Positions 1 through 6,011 of a DNA stretch of 16,383 nt are shown in pieces. The position numbers and the translations under genes are program-made. The DNA comes from an uncultured Bacillota bacterium (GTDB taxonomy: Bacteria > Bacillota > Clostridia > Christensenellales > UBA1242). The DNA lies in the NCBI GenBank assembly GCA_900555365.1, contig USKO01000003.1, positions 1 to 16,383 on the forward strand, written 5' to 3'. The notes beneath the pieces are model-generated. The model searched no databases. It was not told the origin of the DNA and saw nothing but the letters and a program-made list of their open reading frames with translations. The first letter of the stretch is position 1. The number at the start of each line of letters is the position of its first letter.

Positions 1-332
1 ATATAGAGGTAAACGAAGGGCCATCGCAAGAGCCGCCACAGAATGAGCAGCCATCCTCAAACGAAAGTGAAAATAGCGCTCAAGACCAAAGAATGGAGGA
101 AGCTCCTGGAGATACTGATGAGAGAGAGGAAGAGTCCGCTCAAGAGATAGCCGGCAACGATGCCAATGAGCAAGAAGAGGAAAGAGAGAGCGCCGATGAT
201 GGCTTTGTGTCTCAAGGAAATGTTGAAGAGCAAGAGCAAGAAGAAGAAATTGCTGGCGATTTTAATGGGGCAGAAGAGCCGGAAAATGAGCCAGAAGATG
301 AGCTGGATGAGCAAGACTTAGAGATGCAATAA
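1..332 (+). CDS. C-terminal fragment of a protein with a Glu-rich acidic tail
   Basis: The frame starting at base 3 is open from the window edge to the TAA at 330-332, so this is the 3' end of a longer gene and the ATG at 93 is not its start. The visible ~109 residues are low complexity: first a Pro/Gln/Asn/Ser-rich stretch, then a highly acidic one dominated by Glu, Asp and Gln with short runs such as EEEE-like clusters. No domain, membrane segment or sorting motif is visible. Such tails are usually disordered extensions of a folded protein that lies upstream, outside the window, so no function can be given. A terminator follows 21 bases after the stop, so this gene ends its transcription unit. 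Confidence 0.75.
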   Translation, partial: IEVNEGPSQEPPQNEQPSSNESENSAQDQRMEEAPGDTDEREEESAQEIAGNDANEQEEERESADDGFVSQGNVEEQEQEEEIAGDFNGAEEPENEPEDELDEQDLEMQ

Positions 333-353
333 AAGTGATATTTATTATTAAGC

Positions 354-384
354 AAAAAATGCGTCAATTATTTGACGCATTTTT
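354..384 (+). terminator. Intrinsic terminator after the acidic-tail gene (copy 1)
   Basis: A perfect 7-bp stem (361-367 with 372-378, GCGTCAA/TTGACGC) has a TTAT loop and is extended by an A-run at 354-359 and a T-run at 380-384. The A/T flanks make it usable on both strands. It lies just downstream of the stop at 332. A 25/28-identical copy occurs at 556-583. Confidence 0.8.
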
Positions 385-403
385 AGACTGTAGACAAATA
401 AAC

Positions 404-554
404 CAGACTGCTCAAAAACAAGGGATGCAAGGCTCGAAAAATGCCTAAAAGCAGGAGTTTAGTACTCCTAAATGACTGTTTTTAGGTGTTTTTCAGTAAA
501 CGAAGCAAGAAAAATTCGCTGAATTTTTCGGTCGCGCCCTTTTTCAACAGTCTG
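404..554. mobile_element. Palindromic MITE/REPIN-like element with imperfect terminal inverted repeats
   Basis: This non-coding 151-bp block starts CAGACTG and ends CAGTCTG, which are exact inverted copies. The match continues inward imperfectly: CAGACTG, three variable bases, AAAAA, then GGG on both ends. Inside are two strong hairpins. One has a 17-19-bp stem (436-454 with 476-494, three G-T wobbles) with an inner 6-bp hairpin AGGAGT/ACTCCT (453-458 with 464-469). The other is a perfect 9-bp stem GAAAAATTC/GAATTTTTC (509-517 with 521-529). It has no coding capacity, so if mobile it depends on a transposase elsewhere. An alternative is a structured small RNA. No clear target-site duplication is visible at the borders. 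Confidence 0.55.
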
Positions 555-555
555 T

Positions 556-582
556 ATGCGTCAAATAATTGGCGCATTTTTA
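556..582 (+). terminator. Intrinsic terminator-like hairpin (copy 2)
   Basis: ATGCGTCAA (556-564) pairs with TTGGCGCAT (569-577), including one G-T wobble and a 4-base loop, and is followed by TTTTTAG. The 28-base unit 556-583 differs from the first terminator unit (359-386) at only three positions. It sits directly after the palindromic element, so the two terminators bracket that element. Confidence 0.6.
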
Positions 583-585
583 GCA

Positions 586-613
586 TGAAAAAGAGCTTGA
601 ATTTCAAGCCCTT
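586..613 (-). terminator. Terminator of the minus-strand gene ending at 618
   Basis: GCTTGAA (595-601) and TTCAAGC (603-609) form the core of a hairpin, extended outward with one mismatch. On the minus strand it is followed by a T-run (A-run 588-592 on plus). It starts five bases beyond the stop codon of the minus-strand gene, as expected for its terminator. Confidence 0.6.
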
Positions 614-617
614 TTAA

Positions 618-1289
618 TTATTCACTTTCTCTGTCCTCTATATTTGAATTTGCCTCATTTTCTTTATAAACATCATAATAATATTCATTGAATGGTTTTG
701 CATGTTCGCAAAGACTTATTATTGAATTGACAGCATTGTTGTATTTTTCAAGTCCCATAACACTTCCCTCTTTTGTTTCGTCAATAAACATGAATGAGGT
801 AACATTTTTCTGTTCGTCATTGCTTCGTGTAACAAAAATAGAAACACTATCCAATAGTCCGTCCAAGTCAACTCCTACAGGAGTATTTTCATCTTGTTTG
901 TAAGCTTTCAAAGCAGCGGTAAATGGATTTTGGAAATCATACTCTTTTGGGATATTGTTGATTTTTTGATACTTTCTCCAATTATTTTTAGTTTTGCCAT
1001 ACAAGCGGCAAATATCTTCTATAAAATTTGAAAGTTGAGATGTCGAGAAAACTTCCCAGAATGCATCTTCATCAGCTATAGCAGTATCAACGATATCTCT
1101 AAGTTTTTGTGCATTTTTACTCTTATTATTAAGCAACCAACTCTTCTCATCGGCATTTAATTTGTTTTTGAAATTTTTGTTATATCTTAGTTTGCCCAAT
1201 ATTGTTATAATATAAAAATTATCTTTTTTCTTATTTTCGCGCTCTTCTAATGTGAGTTTGCTTTCGTCAACATTATAAGAAATTCCCAT
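618..1289 (-). CDS. Unrecognised 223-aa cytoplasmic protein
   Basis: I do not recognise this protein. The frame can be extended to a TTG at 1310, but the ATG at 1289 is preceded at 7-base spacing by AAAGGAG (1297-1303 on plus), so MGISYN is the likely N-terminus. The product is hydrophilic, with no signal peptide or membrane segment. It is rich in Lys, Asn, Glu and aromatic residues, with a charged N-terminal third (LTLEERENKKKD), a central Trp/Phe-rich part (AFWEVFSTSQ, NNWRKYQ) and an acidic Asn/Glu-rich tail ending EDRESE. It is the only complete minus-strand gene here and is a single-gene unit with its own promoter and terminator. Its position next to a palindromic element, between unrelated genes, hints at an accessory gene, but nothing shows a function. 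Confidence 0.7.
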   Translation of the reverse strand: MGISYNVDESKLTLEERENKKKDNFYIITILGKLRYNKNFKNKLNADEKSWLLNNKSKNAQKLRDIVDTAIADEDAFWEVFSTSQLSNFIEDICRLYGKTKNNWRKYQKINNIPKEYDFQNPFTAALKAYKQDENTPVGVDLDGLLDSVSIFVTRSNDEQKNVTSFMFIDETKEGSVMGLEKYNNAVNSIISLCEHAKPFNEYYYDVYKENEANSNIEDRESE

Positions 1290-1331
1290 ATTTTTTCTCC
1301 TTTCATCCAAATTTATATTCTTACGCTTATT

Positions 1332-1360
1332 ATAATACCACAGTTTTTCTTATTTGTAAA
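1332..1360 (-). promoter_or_regulatory. Probable promoter of the unrecognised minus-strand gene
   Basis: On the minus strand TTTACA (1355-1360) is separated by exactly 17 bases from TATTAT (1332-1337). A TGG just before the -10 gives an extended -10 form. Transcription would start near 1325, leaving a 5' leader of about 35 bases that contains the AAAGGAG ribosome site. Confidence 0.55.
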
Positions 1361-1412
1361 TAGCAAAACGCAAAATTTGTATACTTTTTTTGATTTTTCA
1401 CACTATATTTCT

Positions 1413-2930
1413 ATGAAATCTTCGGTTGGAAAGGGTGCTTTCATCTTAATTATCAGTGGGCTTGCCTGCAAATTCTTTGGCGCACTGTTTAGACTTCCTC
1501 TCACAAATATAATAAAACTTGAGGGAATAGGGCTTTTTCAAATGATCATGTCACTCTATTCTTTATCTATAGTTATTGTTTCAGGAGGAGTGAGTAGTGC
1601 ATTATCAAAACTTGTCTCTAGCGCGCGTGCAAAAGGCGACCAATCTAAAATTAGTGGATTTTTCAAAACTGCGATAATATTTGGCCTTGGGCTAAGCTTT
1701 GCAATAGGAATTTTATTTTTCCTTTTTTCTAAACAGATTGCCGCGTTACAAGGCAATGGAGATGGATCTATAAATTATATGCTTTTTATTTTGCTTTTGC
1801 CTCTCGGAAGTATGATTGGTATTTTCCGAGGAATAATTCAAGGTTATGAAAACATGACGCCAACAGCCATAAGTCAGATTTTGGAGCAAATGTCAAAATT
1901 TGTTTTTGGACTTGCATTTGCATATCTTTTTGCAAAAAATAGCACTGTGCAGGGAGTTTTTGGGGCGTTCTTAGGGATTGTAATCTCAGAGGTTCTTGCT
2001 TTTGTTTATCTAGCAATTATTGTAATTAAAAAGATTAAACTCTCTCCTCAAAGTGATCGATATAAAAAGGAATTCTTTTCAGCTGTAACTCCGCTGACAA
2101 TTTCGGGAGCAATCTATCCTCTTACCCAAGCAATAGAGGCACTTATCATCATTTCATTGTTGTCGCAGGCCGGGCTCTCTTCACAGGAAAGCACGGCTGT
2201 ATATGGAATACAAACGGGTGTTGTGGGCGCAATTTTAAATTTCCCGCTCATAATATCCATGTCTGTTGCCGTTGCTCTGTTGCCAAAGGTGTCCTTTTTG
2301 TCCTCGCAAAATGACGAGGAGGGGCAAAGACAAATAATAGGCAGCTCTTTTTCTATAATGTGGTTTATACTTGTGCCTCTTATCTTTGGAATTATATCAA
2401 TAAGTGGCAATCTCTATCCAATCATATATCCACAGGCGATGGAAAACTATCTGCAAATTGCAGTGCAGCTAACACTATTTAGCGGAATTTCAATTTTGCT
2501 AACGGCAATCATGCAGTTTTTGCTGTCTGTATTACAAGGGAAAGGATTTTTTTACTATTGCCTTGCTTTCAATGCAATAGGCGGGTTATTTAAAATTTTA
2601 ATGACTATCATTCTAGCGCCTCTCCCTAGCATAAACATCTTTGCTTTGCCAATTTCTAGTATTGTGCATAGCTCTATCGTTTGTATATGCGCTCTTATTA
2701 AACTTGGAAAGATTGTGAAAGTTAGCTTTTTTGAGTTTATGTTGCCCATCATTTCATCGATAATAATGTATTTAGTTATAGGTCTTTTGCAAGAGTCAAT
2801 AGGCGGAATTTGGTCTATAGTATTATCAGTTATCGTTGGATGCATTGTTTATGGACTTTGTGCATTTCCACTTGTTGCTCAATATGGAAGGCAATTATTT
2901 GAAAAACTAAAGATGAAAAAGCAGCAATAA
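1413..2930 (+). CDS. SpoVB/MurJ-like polysaccharide or lipid-linked precursor flippase (MOP superfamily)
   Basis: A polytopic membrane protein of 505 aa from the ATG at 1413. The frame can be extended to a TTG at 1377, but MKSSVGKGAFILIISGLACKFFG is the typical beginning of SpoVB/YabM-type transporters: a short cytosolic N-terminus, then the first membrane helix ending in the conserved GxxxRLPL-like segment (GALFRLPLTN). About 14 hydrophobic helices follow in two similar halves, the second beginning near IYPLTQAIEALIII. The C-terminus is basic (EKLKMKKQQ). Family members move lipid-linked sugar or peptidoglycan precursors across the membrane, or act in spore cortex formation. Which of these applies cannot be told from sequence, and this does not prove sporulation. 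No Shine-Dalgarno is visible before either start. It is divergent from the minus-strand gene and followed after 36 bases by dusB. Confidence 0.85.
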   Translation: MKSSVGKGAFILIISGLACKFFGALFRLPLTNIIKLEGIGLFQMIMSLYSLSIVIVSGGVSSALSKLVSSARAKGDQSKISGFFKTAIIFGLGLSFAIGILFFLFSKQIAALQGNGDGSINYMLFILLLPLGSMIGIFRGIIQGYENMTPTAISQILEQMSKFVFGLAFAYLFAKNSTVQGVFGAFLGIVISEVLAFVYLAIIVIKKIKLSPQSDRYKKEFFSAVTPLTISGAIYPLTQAIEALIIISLLSQAGLSSQESTAVYGIQTGVVGAILNFPLIISMSVAVALLPKVSFLSSQNDEEGQRQIIGSSFSIMWFILVPLIFGIISISGNLYPIIYPQAMENYLQIAVQLTLFSGISILLTAIMQFLLSVLQGKGFFYYCLAFNAIGGLFKILMTIILAPLPSINIFALPISSIVHSSIVCICALIKLGKIVKVSFFEFMLPIISSIIMYLVIGLLQESIGGIWSIVLSVIVGCIVYGLCAFPLVAQYGRQLFEKLKMKKQQ

Positions 2931-2931
2931 T

Positions 2932-2960
2932 TTGCAATTTGCCAACGAAATTGATAAAAT
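2932..2960 (+). promoter_or_regulatory. Possible promoter directly abutting the dusB start
   Basis: TTGCAA (2932-2937), a 17-base spacer and TAAAAT (2955-2960) make a fair sigma-70-type promoter. Its -10 ends only six bases before the ATG at 2967, so a transcript from it would begin at or next to the start codon. No Shine-Dalgarno is present. The match may be chance in such AT-rich sequence. Confidence 0.35.
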
Positions 2961-2966
2961 ATCGAT

Positions 2967-3899
2967 ATGAAAATAGACAAATTTGATTTTACAGATAATC
3001 TAGTTTTGGCGCCTATGGCGGGCGTGAGCGATGTTGGGTTTAGATATCTTTGCTCAAAGTATGGCGCAAGCGCTACTTTTAGCGAAATGCTCTCTTGTAG
3101 AGCCATGCTTAACAATCCTAAAAAAACCGAATATATGACGCAGTCGACTGAAGAGGAGAAGATTAAAATTGGTCAAATTTTTGGGCATGAGGAAGACATA
3201 ATGGTGCAAGCTTTAAAAAGCTCACTGCTGCAAAACTATGACATAATCGATATCAATATGGGCTGTCCGGCACCAAAGATAGTCAAAAATGGTGAGGGCA
3301 GTGCTTTAATGAAGGACATTTTAAAAGCAAAAAGCATTATTTCAAGCGTAGTCAAAGCATCAGAAAAGCCGGTGTCGGTCAAATTTAGGCTAGGCTATGA
3401 CAGAGATATAAGTTTGGCATTTGGCAGGATGTGCGAAGAGAGCGGCGCAAGTTTTATCACGCTGCATGGAAGAACAGCTACGCAGGGCTATAGCGGACAT
3501 GTCAATCTTGAGGCTATAGCAAAGCTTAAAGCGGGAGTAAAAATACCGGTCATTGGCAATGGAGATGTGAGCGATGTTAAAAGTTACAAAGATATGCTTG
3601 CGACAAATGTGGATGCAGTCATGATTGGCAGAGGAGCTCAAGGAAGGCCTTGGATTTTTGCTCAGCTGCTAGGAAAGGGGGGCAATATTTCAGCAGAAGA
3701 GAAATTAAGTGCAATTAAGACCCATGTTGAAATTCTTAGGCGTCATTATGATGAAAGCTGGCTGACGCTATATCTTCGCAAACATTTTCTTTGGTACACA
3801 AGCCAGCTGCCTAACGCTGCAAAGAAGAGAGCACTTCTTGCGACAAGTCCATCAATAGAAAATAGCATGGAGATAATCGAGGAATTGTTCTGTAAATAA
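2967..3899 (+). CDS. dusB: tRNA-dihydrouridine synthase, DusB type
   Basis: FMN-dependent enzyme that reduces specific uridines in the tRNA D-loop to dihydrouridine using NADPH. At 310 aa it is a normal length for bacterial Dus. Visible family motifs in order are: VLAPMAGVSD at 13-22 (start of the TIM barrel, FMN binding); DINMGCPAPK at 95-104 with the catalytic Cys100; VSVKFRLGYD with Lys139; ITLHGRTATQGYSG with His167; IPVIGNGDVSD at 193-203; and VMIGRGAQGRPWIF at 218-231 (phosphate binding). The short helical C-terminal domain that binds tRNA follows. Assignment to DusB rather than another Dus rests on overall resemblance. The gene sits 36 bases after the flippase gene with no ribosome site before its ATG, so it is either translated from a leaderless message or reached by readthrough. 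The cytosolic product has no functional link to its neighbours. Confidence 0.9.
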   Translation: MKIDKFDFTDNLVLAPMAGVSDVGFRYLCSKYGASATFSEMLSCRAMLNNPKKTEYMTQSTEEEKIKIGQIFGHEEDIMVQALKSSLLQNYDIIDINMGCPAPKIVKNGEGSALMKDILKAKSIISSVVKASEKPVSVKFRLGYDRDISLAFGRMCEESGASFITLHGRTATQGYSGHVNLEAIAKLKAGVKIPVIGNGDVSDVKSYKDMLATNVDAVMIGRGAQGRPWIFAQLLGKGGNISAEEKLSAIKTHVEILRRHYDESWLTLYLRKHFLWYTSQLPNAAKKRALLATSPSIENSMEIIEELFCK

Positions 3900-3901
3900 T
3901 T

Positions 3902-3929
3902 TTGAGTTTTTCAAAAATTGTTGTAAACT
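3902..3929 (+). promoter_or_regulatory. Weak candidate promoter for pgk-tpiA
   Basis: TTGAGT (3902-3907) and TAAACT (3924-3929) are 16 bases apart in the short gap before pgk. Transcription would begin about 12 bases before the GGAGG ribosome site (3936-3940). The hexamers are only partial matches, so pgk may instead be read from the dusB promoter. Confidence 0.3.
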
Positions 3930-3947
3930 TTAAGTGGAGGGATAATT

Positions 3948-5129
3948 GTGAAAAGAACAATAAAAGATTTAGTAGAGTTAAAGGGCAAGGTTGTGCTTTG
4001 CAGAGTGGACTTCAATGTGCCTATTGACGAGGCAGGAAGAATACTGGATGCAACTAGAATAATCAACGCGCTGCCAACTTTAAATTATTTAAGTGGACAG
4101 GGTGCAAAGGTCGTTGTTTTGTCTCATCTTGATAGACCTAAAGGTTATGATGTTCGTAAATCGCTTTGGCCGATAGCTGTGCTTCTTATGAATAAAATAA
4201 AGGCAAGCGTTACTTTTTGCAATAGCGTCATTGGAGAGGAAGTGCGAGATAGGATTGCATCCATGAAGGATGGCGATGTCTTGCTTCTTGAAAATGTGAG
4301 ATTCTATCAGGGAGAAAGCGAATGTGATATGAAATTTGCAAAAGAGATAGCATCGCTTGGTCAAATTTTTGTCAATGATGCTTTTGGAGTGGCGCATAGA
4401 GAGAATGCAAGTAACTATGGTGTGGCTAGACTGCTTCCGAATGCAATAGGCTTTTTGATGGAAAAAGAGATAAATGCGCTGACATCTTTTATGGAAGAGC
4501 CTAAAAAACCGTTCGTAGCTGTGCTAGGCGGTGCAAAAGTTGAAACAAAAATCAATATTTTAAATAGATTTGTAGATAAGGCAGATACAATCATTATCGG
4601 CGGAGCGATGGCCTATACTTTCCTTGCTGCAAAAGGAGAAAGCACTGGCACTTCTATTGTGCAGCAAAACAGCATCCAAACAGCTCGAGAGATCCTTGAA
4701 AGAGCACAGAGCACTGGCAAAAAAATACTTCTTCCTGTCGATCATGTATGTGTTAGGGACAGTGATCGAGGAAAAAGATGCATTGTTACAAGCAAAATGA
4801 TCGATGATATGAAGGGTTATGATATAGGTCCTAACACGATAAAACTATACAAAAACGAAATTGACAGCGCAGGTCAAATCTTCTGGAATGGTCCAATGGG
4901 TCTTTATGAAGATGGCAGGTTTAGAAATGGCACATTGAAAATCGCTGAGGCCATAGCAAACGCAAAGGGTTACAGCTTAGTAGGTGGCGGAGATACAGTG
5001 GCTGCTGTCAATAGTTTTGGACTTGGCAAGAGGATGAGCTATATCTCAACTGGTGGCGGTGCAACGATGAAATTTTTGGAAGAGGGCTCATTGCCTGCTA
5101 TTGATGTTATTCAGGAGAAGATTGTATGA
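3948..5129 (+). CDS. pgk: Phosphoglycerate kinase
   Basis: Glycolytic enzyme converting 1,3-bisphosphoglycerate and ADP to 3-phosphoglycerate and ATP in the cytosol. It has 393 aa, the usual bacterial length. The start is GTG at 3948, fixed by GGAGGG seven bases upstream. The N-domain carries RVDFNVP (19-25), DATRI (34-38), SHLDRPKG (59-66), LLENVRF (113-119) and FVNDAFGVAHRENAS (141-155). The C-domain carries VLGGAKVETKI (192-202), DIGPNT (292-297), WNGPMGLYE (313-321), GGGDTVAAV (346-354) and STGGGATMKFLEEG (367-380), the nucleotide site. Several normally invariant positions differ: HLGRP reads HLDRP (Asp62), GTAHRAHAS reads GVAHRENAS, and GPKT reads GPNT. The basic substrate-binding residues are kept, so it should be active. 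The stop codon overlaps the tpiA start, so translation is probably coupled. Confidence 0.96.
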   Translation: MKRTIKDLVELKGKVVLCRVDFNVPIDEAGRILDATRIINALPTLNYLSGQGAKVVVLSHLDRPKGYDVRKSLWPIAVLLMNKIKASVTFCNSVIGEEVRDRIASMKDGDVLLLENVRFYQGESECDMKFAKEIASLGQIFVNDAFGVAHRENASNYGVARLLPNAIGFLMEKEINALTSFMEEPKKPFVAVLGGAKVETKINILNRFVDKADTIIIGGAMAYTFLAAKGESTGTSIVQQNSIQTAREILERAQSTGKKILLPVDHVCVRDSDRGKRCIVTSKMIDDMKGYDIGPNTIKLYKNEIDSAGQIFWNGPMGLYEDGRFRNGTLKIAEAIANAKGYSLVGGGDTVAAVNSFGLGKRMSYISTGGGATMKFLEEGSLPAIDVIQEKIV

Positions 5130-5878
5130 AAAAGATAATAGCAAATTTTAAAATGAATTTAACGCCATCAATGACCAAAGAATATCTTATGCAACTGCTT
5201 GCAAGGTATGTCGACAGTGACAAAGTGACGCTTTGCCTATCTCTTCCATACACTTCACTTGCAGTTGCAAGATTTTTACTTGAAAAAAGAAAAATTCTTC
5301 TTGGCGCGCAAAATGTTTGTGACGAGGAAGAGGGGAAAAACACCGGCGAAATAAGCGGAGCAATGCTTAAGGACGCGGGCGTAAGTTATGTAATTGTAGG
5401 TCACAGCGAAAGGCGTAAAAAATTTAAAGAGGACAATAAAGCAATCAATCATAAGATAAAGGTGGCACTCAAAAATGGCCTAGGAGTTGTGCTATGTGTG
5501 GGCGAAAGTCTTGCTGACTATAACACGCTTAAAACTTATGATGTGTTGACTGAGCAGCTAGAGGCAGCACTAAAAGGTTTATACGAGAATGAACTTGAAA
5601 ATATCACTATAGCCTATGAGCCTATATGGGCAATTGGCACAGGGACAACGCCGTCTGCTAGAGAAATTGATAGGGCTTGCAAAACAATTCGAAATGTTAT
5701 CAAAGAAGATTTTTCACAAAAGGCGAGCGAGAATATAGAGATCGTTTATGGCGGAAGCATAAACACAAAAAATATAAATCAATTTAAAAATTTAAAATAT
5801 TCAAACGGATTTTTAATTGGCGGCTCCTGCCTTGATTTGGCTTCACTCTTGCAAATAATAAGCGTTATTGAAAAATAG
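5126..5878 (+). CDS. tpiA: Triosephosphate isomerase
   Basis: Interconverts dihydroxyacetone phosphate and glyceraldehyde-3-phosphate in glycolysis. It is 250 aa, the standard length for a TIM barrel. Active-site residues are all visible: Lys9 in NFKMN (7-11), His93 in the VIVGHSERR motif (89-97), and Glu165 in AYEPIWAIGTG (163-173), which also opens flexible loop 6. The phosphate-binding elements YGGSI (208-212) and LIGGSCLD (230-237) follow. The usual NWKMN is NFKMN here, and GGAS in the last loop is GGSC, both mild changes. The ATG lies in an ATGA overlap with the pgk stop, so this gene depends on pgk for transcription and probably translation. The usual further partners (gapA, gpmI, eno) are not in the window. 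The next gene, an aminopeptidase, is 133 bases away. Confidence 0.96.
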   Translation: MKKIIANFKMNLTPSMTKEYLMQLLARYVDSDKVTLCLSLPYTSLAVARFLLEKRKILLGAQNVCDEEEGKNTGEISGAMLKDAGVSYVIVGHSERRKKFKEDNKAINHKIKVALKNGLGVVLCVGESLADYNTLKTYDVLTEQLEAALKGLYENELENITIAYEPIWAIGTGTTPSAREIDRACKTIRNVIKEDFSQKASENIEIVYGGSINTKNINQFKNLKYSNGFLIGGSCLDLASLLQIISVIEK

Positions 5879-5917
5879 AAAATTAAACGAAATGGGAAAA
5901 TAAAGATTTCAAGCTTT

Positions 5918-5963
5918 TTGTTTGTTATTTGGAAGGCGAGATTAAAAACAAACAATATTTTTG
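5918..5963 (+). terminator. Possible terminator after tpiA
   Basis: TTGTTTGTT (5918-5926) and AACAAACAA (5947-5955) form a 9-bp AT-rich stem with a long loop, followed by TATTTTTGTTT. It is weaker than the other terminators here. Its position between tpiA and a separately promoted gene supports it modestly. Confidence 0.3.
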
Positions 5964-5988
5964 TTTAATTTGATTAAAATAATAGAAT
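5961..5988 (+). promoter_or_regulatory. Candidate promoter for the M18 aminopeptidase gene
   Basis: TTGTTT (5961-5966), a 16-base spacer and TAGAAT (5983-5988) lie 24 bases before the ATG at 6012. A GGAGG ribosome site (6003-6007) lies between. The hexamers are imperfect and the surrounding sequence is very AT-rich. Confidence 0.35.
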
Positions 5989-6011
5989 AATTAACTCTAA
6001 ATGGAGGATTT

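Noticed and set aside
57..314. An 85-residue hydrophobic frame on the minus strand
   Set aside because: It is the antisense of the Glu-rich acidic tail; GAA/GAG read backward give TTC/CTC, producing a false Phe/Leu-rich membrane protein. It has no ribosome site.
93..332. A complete small acidic gene starting at the ATG at 93
   Set aside because: The same frame is open to the window edge and no ribosome site precedes the ATG, so it is the end of a longer gene.
404..554. CRISPR array or tRNA-like gene in the palindromic block
   Set aside because: There are no regularly spaced direct repeats and no cloverleaf with a T-loop; the structure is a set of nested inverted repeats.
5127..5129. Mycoplasma-type genetic code with TGA as tryptophan
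   Set aside because: Tryptophans are all TGG, no long frame contains an internal TGA, and TGA is a sensible stop for pgk at the tpiA overlap.
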